Of a stretch of 64,000 nucleotides of DNA, positions 13,301 to 23,556 are shown piece after piece. A model generated the notes under the pieces. It ran no database searches and was not told where the DNA came from. It saw only the letters and a list, made by a program, of their open reading frames with translations. The DNA comes from Lethocerus indicus. Its lineage: Eukaryota; Arthropoda; Insecta; Hemiptera; Belostomatidae. The stretch covers positions 29,106,816-29,170,815 of the forward strand of contig JACDQD010000007.1 in NCBI GenBank assembly GCA_019843655.1, read 5' to 3'. The translations under genes and the position numbers were made by a program. Position 1 is the stretch's first letter. Each line of letters begins with the position of its first letter.

Positions 13301-16300
13301 ATTGAGGCCGCTACTTGAAAGGGGAGACAATTGACCTCCTTAATAGACAAAAATAAAGCTCTCGGCGTACGAACGGAACACCGTACATTGAAACAGAGGC
13401 GGGGGGACGTACTTGCCGTGGTGTGGAACTTTGGCTTGGTTATCTTTCCAATTCATCATGATGATATCCTCGAAGGTACAAATACACGTACAAAAGGTGG
13501 TGCACTTTTGACACAGGAACAATTCGGAAACCAAGGATTTTACGTCTGGGGTATGTTGAGAGTTCGGTGGTGGGATTGTCTGGTTGGAAACATACCCCTG
13601 AGGGGGTTAAGGACGATGGTAGGAAGGACTTTGACTGGAATCTCTGGATTGGAGCGATGTCGGATGTCTCGTGGTGGAACCCCATAGACCTATGCTAGTA
13701 GTATCGCTCTGTACATTGTCCGTTTTAGTAATGGTCTTAGAAGGCCAACACGTGTGGATTGGGACGAGGATAAAGGACTACGGCCGACTGTCGGGGGTAT
13801 GTTGAGGTCGTGGTGGGATTGTCTGGTTGGAAACATACCCTCGGGAGGGAGCATTAAGGACGATGGTAGGAAGGACTTTAGACTGGAATCTCTGGATTGT
13901 AGCGATGTCGGATGTCTCGTGGTGGAACCCCATAGACCTATGCTAGTAGTATCGCTCTGTACATTGTCCGTTTTAGTAATGGTCTTAGAAGGCCAACACG
14001 TGTGGATTGGGACGAGGATAAAGGACTACGGCCGACTGTCGGGGGTATGTTGAGGTCGTGGTGGGATTGTCTGGTTGGAAACATACCCCCGGGGAGGAGC
14101 ATTAAGGACGATGGTAGGAAGGACTTTAGACTGGAATCTCTGGATTGGAGCGATGTTGGATGTCTCCTGGTGGAACCCAGCATAGCTCTATACCGTATGT
14201 CCGTGTCGGTTTAAGTATCGCTCTGTATATCGTCCGTTTGTTACTTGAGGTCAATTTTCATGTCCGGTTTAGTAATGGTCTTGAAAGTCGAAATTTTCGG
14301 TTTAAGTCTGGTTCCACGTGACTGTTTGTCTGGCTGGAGCCCAAGTCCTTCTTCCCCGACCGTTCAGTACGACCGTTCCCGATATTCCGGACACTTTCCG
14401 GTCAATAAAACAGTCAATTTTCAACTATAATGCCCTACCTGTAGAACGTTGCCGTCGAGCATGGTGACGTTGTTGCAGCCGGCGTGACAGGCCGAATAGT
14501 AGGTCTTACCGTCGTCTCCGCATATCGGGCTGAATTTGTTCTCGTCGCATTTGCACTCGGTCTCGCAGACGGGCTCGAACCGGGAGACGCTGAAAAGAGG
14601 GGAATATTAGACGTTTTAATAATAGGCGAGAGGACACGGGAACACCGGGAGTGGACAGCGGTCGGGGGAGGAAACACTAGGAAAACAATAACATTTTTCG
14701 ACTGTAATGTTCGGATTTCCTCGATTTTTCTGGCCTTCCGTCCTGAACAGTATATAGCGTCCCTCATCATTCCCGACGCCGTCCGCGTCGCCCGTCGCGG
14801 GACGTGTCGCCGCCGGCTCACTTTCGCCCGGAGAAAGTTTTGGCAAAAATATCGACGCCGGTCGAATTTTTTGGCACCGCCTGGCCAAAACCGTACCGGC
14901 CCCGACGCGTGACCCCGACTATAGTCTCCCAAGGGAGTGAAAGCCGCCCAGCGGAGGCCCCGGCGAATTATTTCGTTTAAACTCCTGACCCCTACTGCGA
15001 TCACGAATAACCAGGGTTTTGGATACCGCAGGTTCGGTCTTTCGCCATCTTCAGTACGACAGGCGCTGTCACTTCTCTTGTACTGTGGGGGGCGTTAATA
15101 AACGAGAATAGAAACGGAAAAGATCTGAAGAATATAAAAAGCGTTTACCTTCCGTCCCTGTGCAGGCCGGCCATGTCGTTCATGGGGCAGCCGACGAACA
15201 TCAGTATCCCCATACCTGGAACACGAAACAGGCTTTAGACTTCGCTTTTCCGAGATTTTCTCGAAATTTCCTATCCGATAGTCATTCTCCAGGTGTGCAC
15301 CTTTCGAATCACAATTAGCCGAACCGTATAGACGAACAGGAAATCGGCCGCTACAGTATATCGGGACCGTAAACACCATTTACAATTTACAATTTTATCG
15401 AAGTAAAATTGTCAACTCCCGACTAAATCCGCGAACAATAATCCAGCGCCTCTCCAATGAGCGTAAATTTGACCCTCCCCGATAAGATAAAACCAGCCCA
15501 ATATATCCAGGGGGTTGTCCACTTACCGCAGGCGTATATGACGGCGGTGAAAGCGATCCAGGCGGCCACGAATCTCGCGTTCGGCTTCACCCTGAGTATG
15601 AAGACGCCCGAGAGTATGATGCCCAGGCCCATCACCAGGATGCCGCCGACGCCTGTGGCCCACAACAGATATATATATATAGGTCGGAACAACACGGACA
15701 TCGCTTTTATGTCTTCCCGTCTAGCGAAAGGACAAAAAACCAGCGAAAGGAGACAGAAGAACGCGAAAACTATAGAGATGGCGTGTTAAAGAGGAGGAAA
15801 AAAAAAACACGTACCCGATACCATGTTCGCGGCATGAGCCGTGAGCCTGAATTGGGACTCTAGGTACTTGGGTAGGAAGGTGTAGAGGCCGGCGATGGGC
15901 AGTATGTGCAGAACGCTGCTGGCCGTCCTGCACATCAGTATGTCGTTCTTCATGAGCCTCCTGACCGCCTTGGGGAAGTCCCTGAGCGAGGGGTTGGTCC
16001 TGGAAGCGACCCGGGTCTGCTTCCTGAGCGGGGCGCCGGCGGCGGCTGCGGCCCCGGCCGGCCTGCAGGTGGAGAGCCGCTTGGGGAAGGAGAACATGGC
16101 GAAGGAGGCGAGCATCAGGAGGGAGGAGATGAGGACCAGTCCCAGCCACCAGGCCCCCACCCACCGCGGGTCCGTCGGGCCGATCTGGACGTCGGCCGTC
16201 AGGTCCACGTAGAGCCGGGTGCACACCGAGCCCAGGATGAACCCCAGCGCGGGACCCAGTATCCGGACGCCGATCGTAATAGCGAAGTAGAGGGGGCTCT

Positions 16301-17011
16301 CCCTGCTGGCGACGTTGTCGTCTATGTAGGGTATGCCCAGCGTGTAGACGGCCGTCTGTCCCATGCCCACCCCAGCAGGCTGACGAAGAATATGGCGAGG
16401 ACTAGGTTGGTTATCTTCGACTGTATCCTCTGGTGGGCGAGGTACTCGTCCCTGCAGGGGTCGGCCTGCTCCGGGGAGTGGAGGGGTGGGCAGACCTCGG
16501 GGGCGGCCACCGCCGACGTCCCGTTGTTGGACATCATCTGCTGGCCGAATATGAAGTGGGGCAGGGAGCAGGTGAAGGAACAGACCGCGAACAGTACCAT
16601 GCCCCAGGCTATCCACTTGGGCCTGTGGCCGTGGCCGCCGTAATAGGTCAGCAGCAGCGACGAGCCTATCTGCCCTATCTCCGTGGCGCTCATTATGAAC
16701 CCGGTCGTCTTGCTCTGCAGCCTGAACAGCTTCTCAATCGTCGTGATGACGCTGACGAAGTAGGTGTAGTACATGCCCTGGAGGACCCAGGTGACGCAGA
16801 AGGTGACCAGGAAGGCCTGCTTGGAGGCCAGCAGCTGTATCCACGGCGGCCGGAAACCGCCGAGCCCGCACTGCATCTCCTCCTCCGCCTCCACCTCCAG
16901 CTCGTCGTCGGCCGCCGCCTCCTTCTTGCCCTCGCCCCCGCCAACCAGCACCGGCGCCCCGTTCCTGAACGCCTTCTCCTGTATCACCGTGTCGCCGTTC
17001 TCCCCCGCCAT
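4163..17011 (-). CDS. Oatp: Organic anion transporting polypeptide (Oatp/SLCO family), whole spliced gene
   Basis: Sodium-independent plasma-membrane transporter of large amphipathic anions; some insect members import ecdysteroids. Seven exons are placed: 17011-15815, 15652-15527, 15215-15149, 14589-14439, 12689-12430, 11590-11462 and 4303-4163. The family signature DPRWVGAWWLG lies at residues 281-291, the motif LGIPYIDDN at about 225-233, a Kazal-like Cys-rich loop at about 465-510, and CPIVYGAVVDSAC follows near residue 605. About 11 hydrophobic segments are visible; the family has 12. The acidic N-terminus (residues 35-45) and the ATG at 17011 (purine at -3, G at +4) support the start. 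Two one-base frame breaks interrupt it, and exons 6 and 7 are out of phase, so a small exon for segment 12 may be missing. The IPYIDDNVASRESPLY stretch suggests the Oatp74D (ecdysone importer) group, but this is inference. Coding exons are GC-rich compared with their AT-rich introns. Confidence 0.93.
4440..11290. repeat. 163-bp AT-rich tandem array filling Oatp intron 6
   Basis: About 42 head-to-tail units recognisable by GGTACAAGTATGTACATGCA, ATATAATTATATAAATAT, GGAGAATTTCTA, CAATTTCTTGACCGAAACAC and CACTGCAAATATTTCCAA. Full-length units are 163-164 bp. Units at 4440-5400 are the most diverged and shorter (about 140 bp, with TTTGCATGTATAGATAAATAAAT), those at 8000-11250 nearly identical. The array ends abruptly at about 11290. 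Each unit has the palindromic TGTACATGCA/ATGTACAT motif. Minus-strand open frames of about 62 codons repeat with it and are not genes. Confidence 0.95.
11462..11590 (-). CDS. Oatp: Oatp exon 6: conserved CPIVYGAVVDSAC block
   Basis: 129 bases, acceptor ATTTTCAG and donor GTAATG. It encodes NVPCPIVYGAVVDSACLIW, then DATCGKRGACKLYDENFFRK and FYHG. This is one of the most conserved Oatp regions, the last extracellular loop with its four Cys and the RGAC motif. It ends one base into a codon, which is not the phase of the terminal exon. Confidence 0.93.
11699..12335. mobile_element. Mariner-like inverted-repeat element, family C, in Oatp intron 5
   Basis: The left end reads GGGTTGGCAACTAAGTAATT and the right end is its complement (TTACTTAGTTGCCAACCCC); a TA follows the right end. 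The inner arms also match: CAAGTGGCGTTGTACAT on the left and ATGTACAACGCCACTTG on the right. No transposase is present and the interior is a minisatellite. Confidence 0.8.
11879..12225. repeat. 48-bp palindromic minisatellite inside the intron 5 element
   Basis: Seven units of 47-48 bp with GTAGTACCTCAGTGGCATCTT and a perfect inverted repeat GGCCACT-ATAG-AGTGGCC at each junction. First units have five C in the GGCCCCC run, later ones four. Minus-strand peptide repeats (KMPLRYYGGHS) are by-products. Confidence 0.92.
12430..12689 (-). CDS. Oatp: Oatp exon 5: end of loop 9, acidic linker and transmembrane segments 10-11
   Basis: 260 bases, acceptor CTTTCAG, donor GTAAAA. It opens with YSGCGCMSGG, the conserved cysteine motif closing loop 9. 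The frame then breaks in GC-rich GGA/GGC triplets (12648-12668). In the frame used downstream, the linker reads as a Glu-rich stretch (EEEASEEEEAEEVG) followed by GYCDLDCNNFVWY, a hydrophobic segment, HSTSEVGSMLLIL, RCVDPRDKAMALG and QFAIGLFG. The unshifted frame would give poly-Gly and lose this conserved block. One surplus base (or two missing) accounts for the break, and removing it also makes the exon end in the phase exon 6 requires. Confidence 0.9.
12745..13245 (+). repeat. 104-bp satellite family S, block 1, in Oatp intron 4
   Basis: About five units containing AGTGTATCTCACTTTGGGAC, CACTGTGGACTGAATATGGG, ACAAATCCGTGAAAATTTTT and TTTTCGATTTTTCAACTTTC. The same unit recurs at 32.4, 33.8, 58.0, 59.8 and 61.8 kb. 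Confidence 0.93.
13550..14215. repeat. 248-bp tandem repeat, family D, in Oatp intron 4
   Basis: Two full units and a third partial one (starts near 13550, 13798 and 14046). Each contains GGTATGTTGAG and, about 25 bases later, GGAAACATACC, a stem-forming pair, then GACGATGGTAGGAAGGACTT and TATCGCTCTGTACATTGTCC. Diverged single copies occur at 48842-49100, 33640-33745 (opposite strand) and 50410-50500 (opposite strand). Confidence 0.85.
14439..14589 (-). CDS. Oatp: Oatp exon 4: Kazal-like extracellular loop 9
   Basis: 151 bases with acceptor TTTTCAG and donor GTAGGG. It encodes about 51 residues with six cysteines, in the order CETECKC, CGDDGKTYYSAC and HAGC, the Kazal-2-like arrangement typical of loop 9 in Oatp transporters. 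AGCNNVTMLDG contains an N-glycosylation sequon (NVT). The exon ends on a complete CAG codon, so the next exon starts in phase 0 with YSGCGC. The mismatched longer open frames over this region are shadows. Confidence 0.92.
15015..15080. repeat. Fragment of foldback family F in Oatp intron 3
   Basis: GGTTCGGTCTTTCGCCATCTTCAGTA is split by small deletions and followed by GCGCTGTCACTT and CTTGTACTGTG, matching the left arm of family F. Confidence 0.6.
15149..15215 (-). CDS. Oatp: Oatp exon 3: entry to the large extracellular loop
   Basis: 67 bases with acceptor TTCCAG and donor GTAAAC. It encodes MGILMFVGCPMNDMAGLHR plus DG, the conserved hydrophobic-GCP segment that precedes the Kazal-like loop in Oatp proteins. 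Phase on both sides matches its neighbours: one base is carried in and two bases (AG) are carried out to make Ser with exon 4. Confidence 0.88.
15527..15652 (-). CDS. Oatp: Oatp exon 2: transmembrane segments 8-9
   Basis: 126 bases between acceptor CCACAG and a perfect donor GTAAGT at 15526-15521. The exon starts with the last two bases of a Gly codon split across the intron and ends one base into the next codon, matching exons 1 and 3. It reads VGGILVMGLGIILSGVFILR, then VKPNARFVAAW and a second hydrophobic stretch ending IYACG. Intron 1 (15653-15814) is only 162 bases and contains a short (TA)n run. Confidence 0.92.
15815..17011 (-). CDS. Oatp: Oatp exon 1: start codon, transmembrane segments 1-7 and family signature
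   Basis: The largest exon, 1197 bases, encoding residues 1-400 and ending TCG-G before the donor GTACGT. A Glu/Asp-rich cytoplasmic tail (residues 30-45) precedes segment 1 (about 66-90), segment 2 (104-123), segment 3 (133-152), a luminal loop with SNNGTS (possible N-glycosylation) and Cys174/Cys186, segment 4 (about 201-222), segment 5 and the signature DPRWVGAWWLG. An Ala-rich run (AAAAAGA) sits in the loop after segment 6. The reading frame jumps by one base inside a C run (plus strand 16366-16373): upstream it reads AIFFVSLLG, downstream GMGQTAVYTLG. A single missing G restores the family pattern, so a sequencing or assembly slip is more likely than a true pseudogene. TTG at 17032 is in frame but is not the start. 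Confidence 0.93.
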
Positions 17012-17033
17012 ATCTGTCTGACAACAACACAAC
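17012..17033 (-). promoter_or_regulatory. Possible 5'-UTR splice acceptor just before the Oatp start codon
   Basis: A T/G-rich tract ending TTGTCAG lies six bases upstream of the ATG at 17011. If used, the first coding exon is preceded by a non-coding exon at higher coordinates. No promoter could be recognised. Confidence 0.35.
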
Positions 17034-18060
17034 TATTATACACCCGTGGATACATCGGCGTTGAAATATCAGTTCGGCGTTTTGTGCAGTTTACACGTTC
17101 TTACGTCTCCTCTCGCCGGGTTGCTACCTCCACAGTACAAGTGAAGTAAGTGACACCGGAGAAAGAAGGACGCAAAATATATCTTGCTCTGACCATTCGT
17201 TGTATATATATAAACCGAATGAAACTTTCGGGGCTATGTCGAGATCAGGGGTAGCATTGAGGACTTTCTACCGGGAATGTTCGATTTCTCAGCTAGTTAC
17301 CCCCGCACTAGTTCTACGCCGTATTTCTGTATCTGTACATTGTCAGTTTGTCGGGCTAACGTCAATTTTGATATCGATTTTAGTTGAAATTTACGATGAG
17401 TCGGATTCTTTCGAGAGTCCCGCATCCGCAGGTCCCTCCCCAATAGGGGGTTGGATAGAATAGAAATAGGTAATAGGAAATTCACCGGGTATACAGGTTT
17501 TGGGCGTCTATGGGGCGTATTACGGGCGGCCGCCGTGTACTTGGCACAGACTTGGACACTTTCACTGTCCCAGCCGGTGGACAATCGGCATGTCCAGAAA
17601 CCGGATTCCTCTTTTTCTGCCCGACCCCCCCACCCCCCAGAGCGCTCCCCTCCCGCCATCACGGTCGGTTCGAATTCTATAGGCGCGATACCGGGTGAGT
17701 AATATAGCGTTGGGCTCGATATAAAACGTAATGCAATGTAAGGAGGCCGTTGGGTTACACAAAGTGTGGGCAAAACACGCTCAAGGTGAGGCTCCTCCTC
17801 CTCCCCACCCCCAGGCAAACCGCCCGCCATCCCCTATCAACTGACACACAGCCATTATTGCATTTACCTTTATATTTATCGGCGGCTTCCTACAATCAGA
17901 CCCGATTGAGTAATCGATTTGTGGGACTCGATTAATAAACGCCCCCACCCCCACCTCACCCAACCCCTAGGACTAATGACAGGGATGACGATAGCAATTC
18001 TTAAGAACGAGTAACGAGATGGGAGACTGGACTGGACAAAAATTAACGAGGTATCAGAAG
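17034..18060. other. Upstream region of Oatp, no second gene seen
   Basis: A family F scrap is at 17105-17120 (CTCTCGCCGGGTTG). Sequence around 17230-17400 resembles the family D repeat (GTACATTGTCAGTTTGTCGG). No recognisable protein. Promoter elements of Oatp would lie here but cannot be identified by eye. Confidence 0.5.
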
Positions 18061-18064
18061 CCCC

Positions 18065-18440
18065 CTCGTACTATGCACCGTATCAGCCCTTCCCAGACAC
18101 TGTGTACCTTATTATAGGCGGCCGTACCTTCCCAGCCGTACTGTACCTTCCCAGACACTATGTACCGTATCAGCCCTTCACAGACACTGTGTACCTTATT
18201 ATAGGCGGCCGTGTACCTTCCCAGCGCTATATGCGCCTTATTATAGGGGACAGTGTACCTTCCCAGACACTATGTACCGTATCAGCCCTTCACCAGACAC
18301 TGTGTACCTTATTATAGGCGGCCGTGTACCGTTCCCCCAGACACCACCTTCCCAGACACTATGTACCGTATCAGCCCTTCCCAGACACTGTGTACCTTAT
18401 CATAGGCGGCCGTGCACTTTCCCAGACACTATTTACCTTA
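18065..18440 (+). repeat. Roughly 70-bp tandem repeat, forward arm
   Basis: Units built of CTTCCCAGACACTATGTACC, GTATCAGCCCTTCCCAGACA, CTGTGTACCTTATTATAGG and CGGCCGTGTAC, with frequent small deletions. It is the mirror image of the block at 18765-19190. Confidence 0.88.
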
Positions 18441-18764
18441 ATAACCTTAATGAGAACGATAATTTTTTTATTCGTATAGCTTTTCGAAGCTTTTCCATTG
18501 TATAAAGTTGTTTTTGTGCCTGTTTTCAGGCACAAGAATTTTGGATATGGGGGGATTGTTTGACTTTCGCCCCAGTTTCAGTACTTTTTTGGAGCATTCC
18601 CTTAGGTCTTCTTGGCAGCCCCTTTTTATATATTATATATAAGTTTATTTACTATATAAGTGGGAGTGTGTACTGAGACAGGTGTCTGTCCGCCACTGAC
18701 CAACCGGTTGACATTGGGTGAGGCTGGTGGTACCCCACTCAGCGTACCCGTCAGTGGCCGTCTA

Positions 18765-19190
18765 TAATAAGGTACATGGTGGCCGGGAAGGTACACGGCC
18801 GCCTATAATAAGGTACGCAGTCCGGGAAGGTGATAAAAGGTGCATAGTGGCTGGGAAGGTACACGGCCGCCTATAATAAGGTACACAGTGTCTGGGAAGG
18901 GCTGATACGGTACATAGTGTCTGGAAGGTACACTGTCCCCTATAATAAGGTGCATAGTGGCTGGGAAGGTACACGGCCGCCTATAATAAGGTACACAGTG
19001 TCTGGGAAGGGCTGATACGGTACATAGTGTCTGGGAAGGTACACGGCCGCCTATAATAAGGTACACAGTGTCTGGGAAGGGCTGATACGGTACATAGTGT
19101 CTGGGAAGGTACACTGTCCCCTATAATAAGGTACACAGTGTCTGGGAAGGGCTGATACGGTACATAGTGTCCGGGAAGGTACACTGTGTT
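18765..19190 (-). repeat. Roughly 70-bp tandem repeat, inverted arm
   Basis: The same unit as 18065-18440 but reverse-complemented (GGTACACGGCCGCCTATAAT, AAGGTACACAGTGTCTGGGA). About six units. The two arms with the 18441-18764 spacer form a 1.1-kb foldback structure. Confidence 0.88.
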
Positions 19191-19351
19191 ATATAATGTT
19201 ATTTCTTTATGGATATTTATGCACTACTCGTTGCCTAAAAAGAAAGGTACGTGTATTAAGACAAAATGATTGCCCTTTGTAAAAATATTTCATGATTAAC
19301 GGGTTAATTTGGCCAGTTAAAAATACCTGTTTTGTGGCCTGCGAGGGGTTG

Positions 19352-19549
19352 GAATACCGACATTTTCGACTTTGGAATTAATTTTATTTCGCTAGAAAAG
19401 AAAACTTTAATTATTAATCTACTATATATATTCACCGATATTATCAACAACTCTGCCACTTTTAGGGCAAATTTTCGATTCCCCTCTCGAGGAACTCCTC
19501 GAGACCGAAATACATCTTGTCAAAATGTTGATTACTTTTGTGTACACCT
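19352..19549 (-). mobile_element. Mariner deletion derivative, family A
   Basis: Reverse-oriented copy: left TIR damaged (CCGACATTTTCGACTTTGGA), then the C-terminal transposase remnant (complement reads FGLEEFLERGIENLP-like residues), and right TIR ending GATTACTTTTGTGTACACC. Confidence 0.75.
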
Positions 19550-20140
19550 GATACAATCATTGGTTATATACCCCTGTTAGGGGGGCATAAAAATTAATAT
19601 TTTACAAAATTGTATTCCTCGTCTAGTTAATTTGAAGGGCCGACTGTCATGGAATGGCCGCAGTTGGAGGACTCCAGTACTTAGGCAGTATTTCAGGGCT
19701 TGTGACCGAGCGTTCATTTTCATTTTCCCCCCATATCCAATTCACTCAGTCATTCTCAGTGGGCGTGACATTTTAGACGGTGAACACTCTCTACAATTGG
19801 GGCCGGGGCGGGGGCCGACGGCGGGCGCCTTACATATCGATTTGTCCCAAAACGAAAAGCCCAAAGCCGCGGCCGCAAAACGCCCGGCCCCCGTTTACGA
19901 GCCATCCGATTGTCGACATTGTGTACAAACAACGGACGGACGGATTGGCGAAATTGCGCAAATTGCGGCGCACAAACTGACTGGTTTACAGTCGGAACGG
20001 CCAGAAACCGAAAAAATTTTTTTTCGAGTTCCTAAACGTTTAAGGATTGGACAGAGGCGATTAACACCTCGAGGATATTACTGCATAAGATGCTGTATAA
20101 ATTCATCGCCTCAATTCATCGTTTGTAAAGGGCCAATAAC
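19550..20140. other. Spacer without a recognised gene
   Basis: An open frame runs from 19632 into the 23-bp repeat beyond 20140. The non-repetitive part resembles nothing I know, and the open frame is extended only by the repeat, so I do not call a gene. Confidence 0.5.
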
Positions 20141-20142
20141 GC

Positions 20143-21190
20143 CATATTGCATATTGTGGAGAAACATGAGTGCATATTGTGGACGAAAAGTACTGCATAT
20201 CGGGGAGGAACAGTACTGCATATTGTGGAGGAACAGTACTGCATATTGTGGAGGGACAGTACTGCATATTGTGGAGGACAGTACTGCATATTGTGGAGGA
20301 ACAGTACTGCATATTGTGGAGGGACAGTACTGCATATTGTGGAGGGTACTGCATATTGTGGACTACTGCATATTGTGGAGGGACAGTACTGCATATTGTG
20401 GACAGTACTGCATATTGTGGAGGGACACTACTGCATATTGTGGAGAGGACAGTACTGCATATTGTGGAGGGTACTGCATATTGTGGAGTACTGCATATTG
20501 TGGACGTGCATATTGAGGAACAGTACTGCATATTGTGGACGAAAAGTACTGCATATTGTGGGACAGTACTGCATATTGTGGAGGAAAGTACTGCATATTG
20601 TGGACGAAAGTACTGCATATTGTGGAGGACAGTACTGCATATTGTGGAACTGCATATTGTGGAGGAACAGTACTGCATATTGTGGATGGTACTGCATATT
20701 GTGGAGGGACAGTACTGCATATTGTGGAGGGACAGTACTGCATATTGTGGACAGTACTGCATATTGTGGAGAACAGTACTGCATATTGTGGAGGACAAAA
20801 GTACTGCATATTGTGGAGAAATACTGCATATTGTGGAGGAACAGTACTGCATATTGTGGACGAAAGTACTGCATATTGTGTGACGAAACGTAGATATTGT
20901 GGACAGTACTGCATATTGTGGAAATAACAGTACTGCATATTGTGGACGGTACTGCATATTGCAGTACTGCATATTGTGGAATACAGTACTGCATATTGTG
21001 GACGAAAGTACTGCATATTGTGGACATACTGCATATTGTACTGCATATTGTGGAGATACAGTACTGAATACTGTGGACGAAAAGTACTATATTGTGGAGG
21101 AACAGTACTACATTATCGTTGTGATACAGTACTGCATATAGCGGACGAAAAGTGCTGTATAATATATTGTAAAGGGACACGGTCGCATAT
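20143..21190 (+). repeat. 23-bp tandem array, block 1 (degenerate)
   Basis: About 42 units of consensus CAGTACTGCATATTGTGGAG plus GNA. Lengths vary by small indels, and units decay towards 21060-21190. Open in several frames on both strands, giving long false proteins (TAYCG/VLHIVE/QYCILW and the minus-strand STICSTV/MQYCP). Confidence 0.95.
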
Positions 21191-21640
21191 CGTAGAATAA
21201 AACTAAACTTAATTTGATCGTGGCCGATAATTAATAATCTGCCGGGGCCCGCCCCCCCTTTTGAAATTCGTCCTACGGCCAATATGAATTGAAAAAAATG
21301 GCGGCACTAATGGGGTAATTATTTTTCTCTGCCTATAGTTGACCGGTCGACTTCCTGGTCGATTGCCGAATTTCGATGGTTATTGTGTGCTGTTGGTGGG
21401 CACTAATAATGTCGGCGGCCCAATATAATGGGCCGCCGCCGCCGCCGGCCACCTTTTGTGATGACCGACGGCGGTTCGCCAATATTTGAGCATTGTGACG
21501 ACAAACTGTGAACCGTTACGGGCCCCCCCCCGGCCCCCCCACAAACGTCGCCCCCACCAACAGACATCACTTGAAAAAAAAAAAAGTTGTACGCCATTAG
21601 TGACCGACCATGAAAACGTCCTCTATCTATATCCCGATCG
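21191..21640. other. Unique spacer between the two 23-bp blocks
   Basis: Contains a C-rich run near 21529-21540 and a GCCGCCGCC run at 21431-21447. No gene recognised. Confidence 0.5.
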
Positions 21641-21654
21641 GGGGGCAGAAGAAG

Positions 21655-22563
21655 ATGAACAGTACTGCATATTATGGAGGGACAGTACTGCATATTGTGG
21701 AAGAACAGTACTGCATATTGTAGATGAACAGTACTGCATATTGTAGATGAAAAGTACTGCATATTGTGGACGAAAAGTACTGCATATTGTAGATGAACAG
21801 TACTGCATATTGTGGAGGAACAGTACTGCATATTGTGATGACAGTACTGCATATTGTGGAGGGACAGTACTGCATATTGTGGAGGAAAAGTACTGCATAT
21901 TGTAGATGAACAGTACTGCATATTGTGGAGGGACAGTACTGCATATTGTGGAAGAACAGTACTGCATATTGTAGATGAAAAGTACTGCATATTGTGGAGG
22001 GACAGTACTGCATATTGTGGAGATACTGCATATTGTGGAGGGACAGTACTGCATATTATGGAGGGACAGTACTGCATATTGTGGACGAAAAGTACTGCAT
22101 ATTGTAGATGAAAAGTACTGCATATTGTGGAGGGACAGTACTGCATATTGTGGAAGAACAGTACTGCATATTGTAGATGAAAAGTACTGCATATTATGGA
22201 GGGACAGTACTGCATATTGTGGAAGAACAGTACTGCATATTGTAGATGAACAGTACTGCATATTGTGGAGGGACAGTACTGCATATTGTGGAAGAACAGT
22301 ACTGCATATTGTAGATGAACAGTACTGCATATTATGGAGGGACAGTACTGCATATTGTGGAAGAACAGTACTGCATATTGTAGATGAAAAGTACTGCATA
22401 TTGTGGAGGGACAGTACTGCATATTGTGGACGAAAAGTACTGGATATTGTAGATGAACAGTACTGCATATTATGGAGGGACAGTACTGCATATTGTGGAA
22501 GAACAGTACTGCATATTATGGAGGGACAGTACTGCATATTGTGGAAGAACAGTACTGCATATT
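21655..22563 (+). repeat. 23-bp tandem array, block 2, with 69-bp higher-order structure
   Basis: About 39 units of exact 23-bp register. Three variants (after GTGGA: GGGACAG; GTGGA: AGAACAG; GTAGATGAA) often cycle in order, giving a 69-bp higher-order repeat that stays open in frame for over 300 codons. GATCGGGG and CAGAAGAAG flank both ends (about 21635-21655 and 22574-22592). Confidence 0.93.
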
Positions 22564-22799
22564 ACGATATTACGATCGGGGCAGAAGAAGGAGTTCCTCC
22601 GGGATATCAGTCGTCTCCCAACTCATTTCTCGCCTATATACATATATGTATATGCACATAGAAATGTACGGTATTCCGACCCATAGCGGACCACACACAC
22701 AAAATATGTAGTCTAACTTCTGTCCTGGTTCTAATTATAACTAGGCTTAGTCTAAGATTGAGCGGACAACGTATCGAAATTGAGTTTAAACGATAGATT

Positions 22800-23340
22800 T
22801 ATTACTGTAGGTGTCGTGATGTTTCTGTCTCCTCTCTCGCTGCCGGTTTGGTCTTTCGCTAGACCGGTTTGTCGGCCGCTCGCCATCTTCAGTAGCGCTG
22901 TGTTAGTAGTCACTGTTAGCACTTTGGATGTTTTTTGGGGCATCCTCACTGCCCACTGTCACTTTCACATACTGTACTGTGATGACATGTCAATTTCACA
23001 GTACAGTACATGTGAGTGACAGTGGGTGAGAGGATGCCCCCGAAACATCAACATCCAAAGATGGACTCGAGAAACCATTACAGATTTCGTAAGACCGGTT
23101 TCGCCGCTCGCCAGTAGTAGCGCTGTGTCAGTCACTGTCGGCACTTTGGATGTTTTCGGGGGCATCCTCACTGCACACCGTGTCGACTGCTGTCTGTTTG
23201 TCGAAAAGAGCCCAATCAAAGTGCTCAGTCACTGAGACTGAAGACGGCGAGCGGCCGAAACCGGCGAGAGGAGATAGAAACACCACAAACCCTAGGAGGT
23301 TTTCCAACACCTCGCAGACCACAAAACAGGTATATTAAAC
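22800..23340. repeat. Foldback family F, nested or double copy
   Basis: Left arm GTCTTTCGCTAGACCGG...CGCTCGCCATCTTCAGTAGC, central palindrome near 22970-23040 (ACAGTACATGTGAGTG), a second inverted pair, and the right end CCTCGCAGACCACAAAACAG before TATATTAAAC. Confidence 0.8.
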
Positions 23341-23556
23341 TATCCTGTATTTTGTTTCGGCATACATTTCGGCGGAGGACTTACCGAAAACTCTTGACGA
23401 GTGAACGAAGGCGGAATTAGGACAGGATAGCGCGGTCTTCAAGTTAGTCTTCGGCTCAGATCAGCGTCATGGTCGGCCTCGTTTCTGAAAACAGAAAAAA
23501 AAGACAACACTCTATTATTATTATTCTAAGAATAGTCACAGTAAATCGATGTATTA

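Noticed and set aside
16433..17149. 238-codon plus-strand frame opposite Oatp exon 1
   Set aside because: Antisense of a GC-rich coding exon; no family resemblance.
21403..22537. Minus- and plus-strand open frames of 228-362 codons
   Set aside because: They are produced by the 23-bp repeat being stop-free in several frames; the peptides just cycle through the repeat and match no family.
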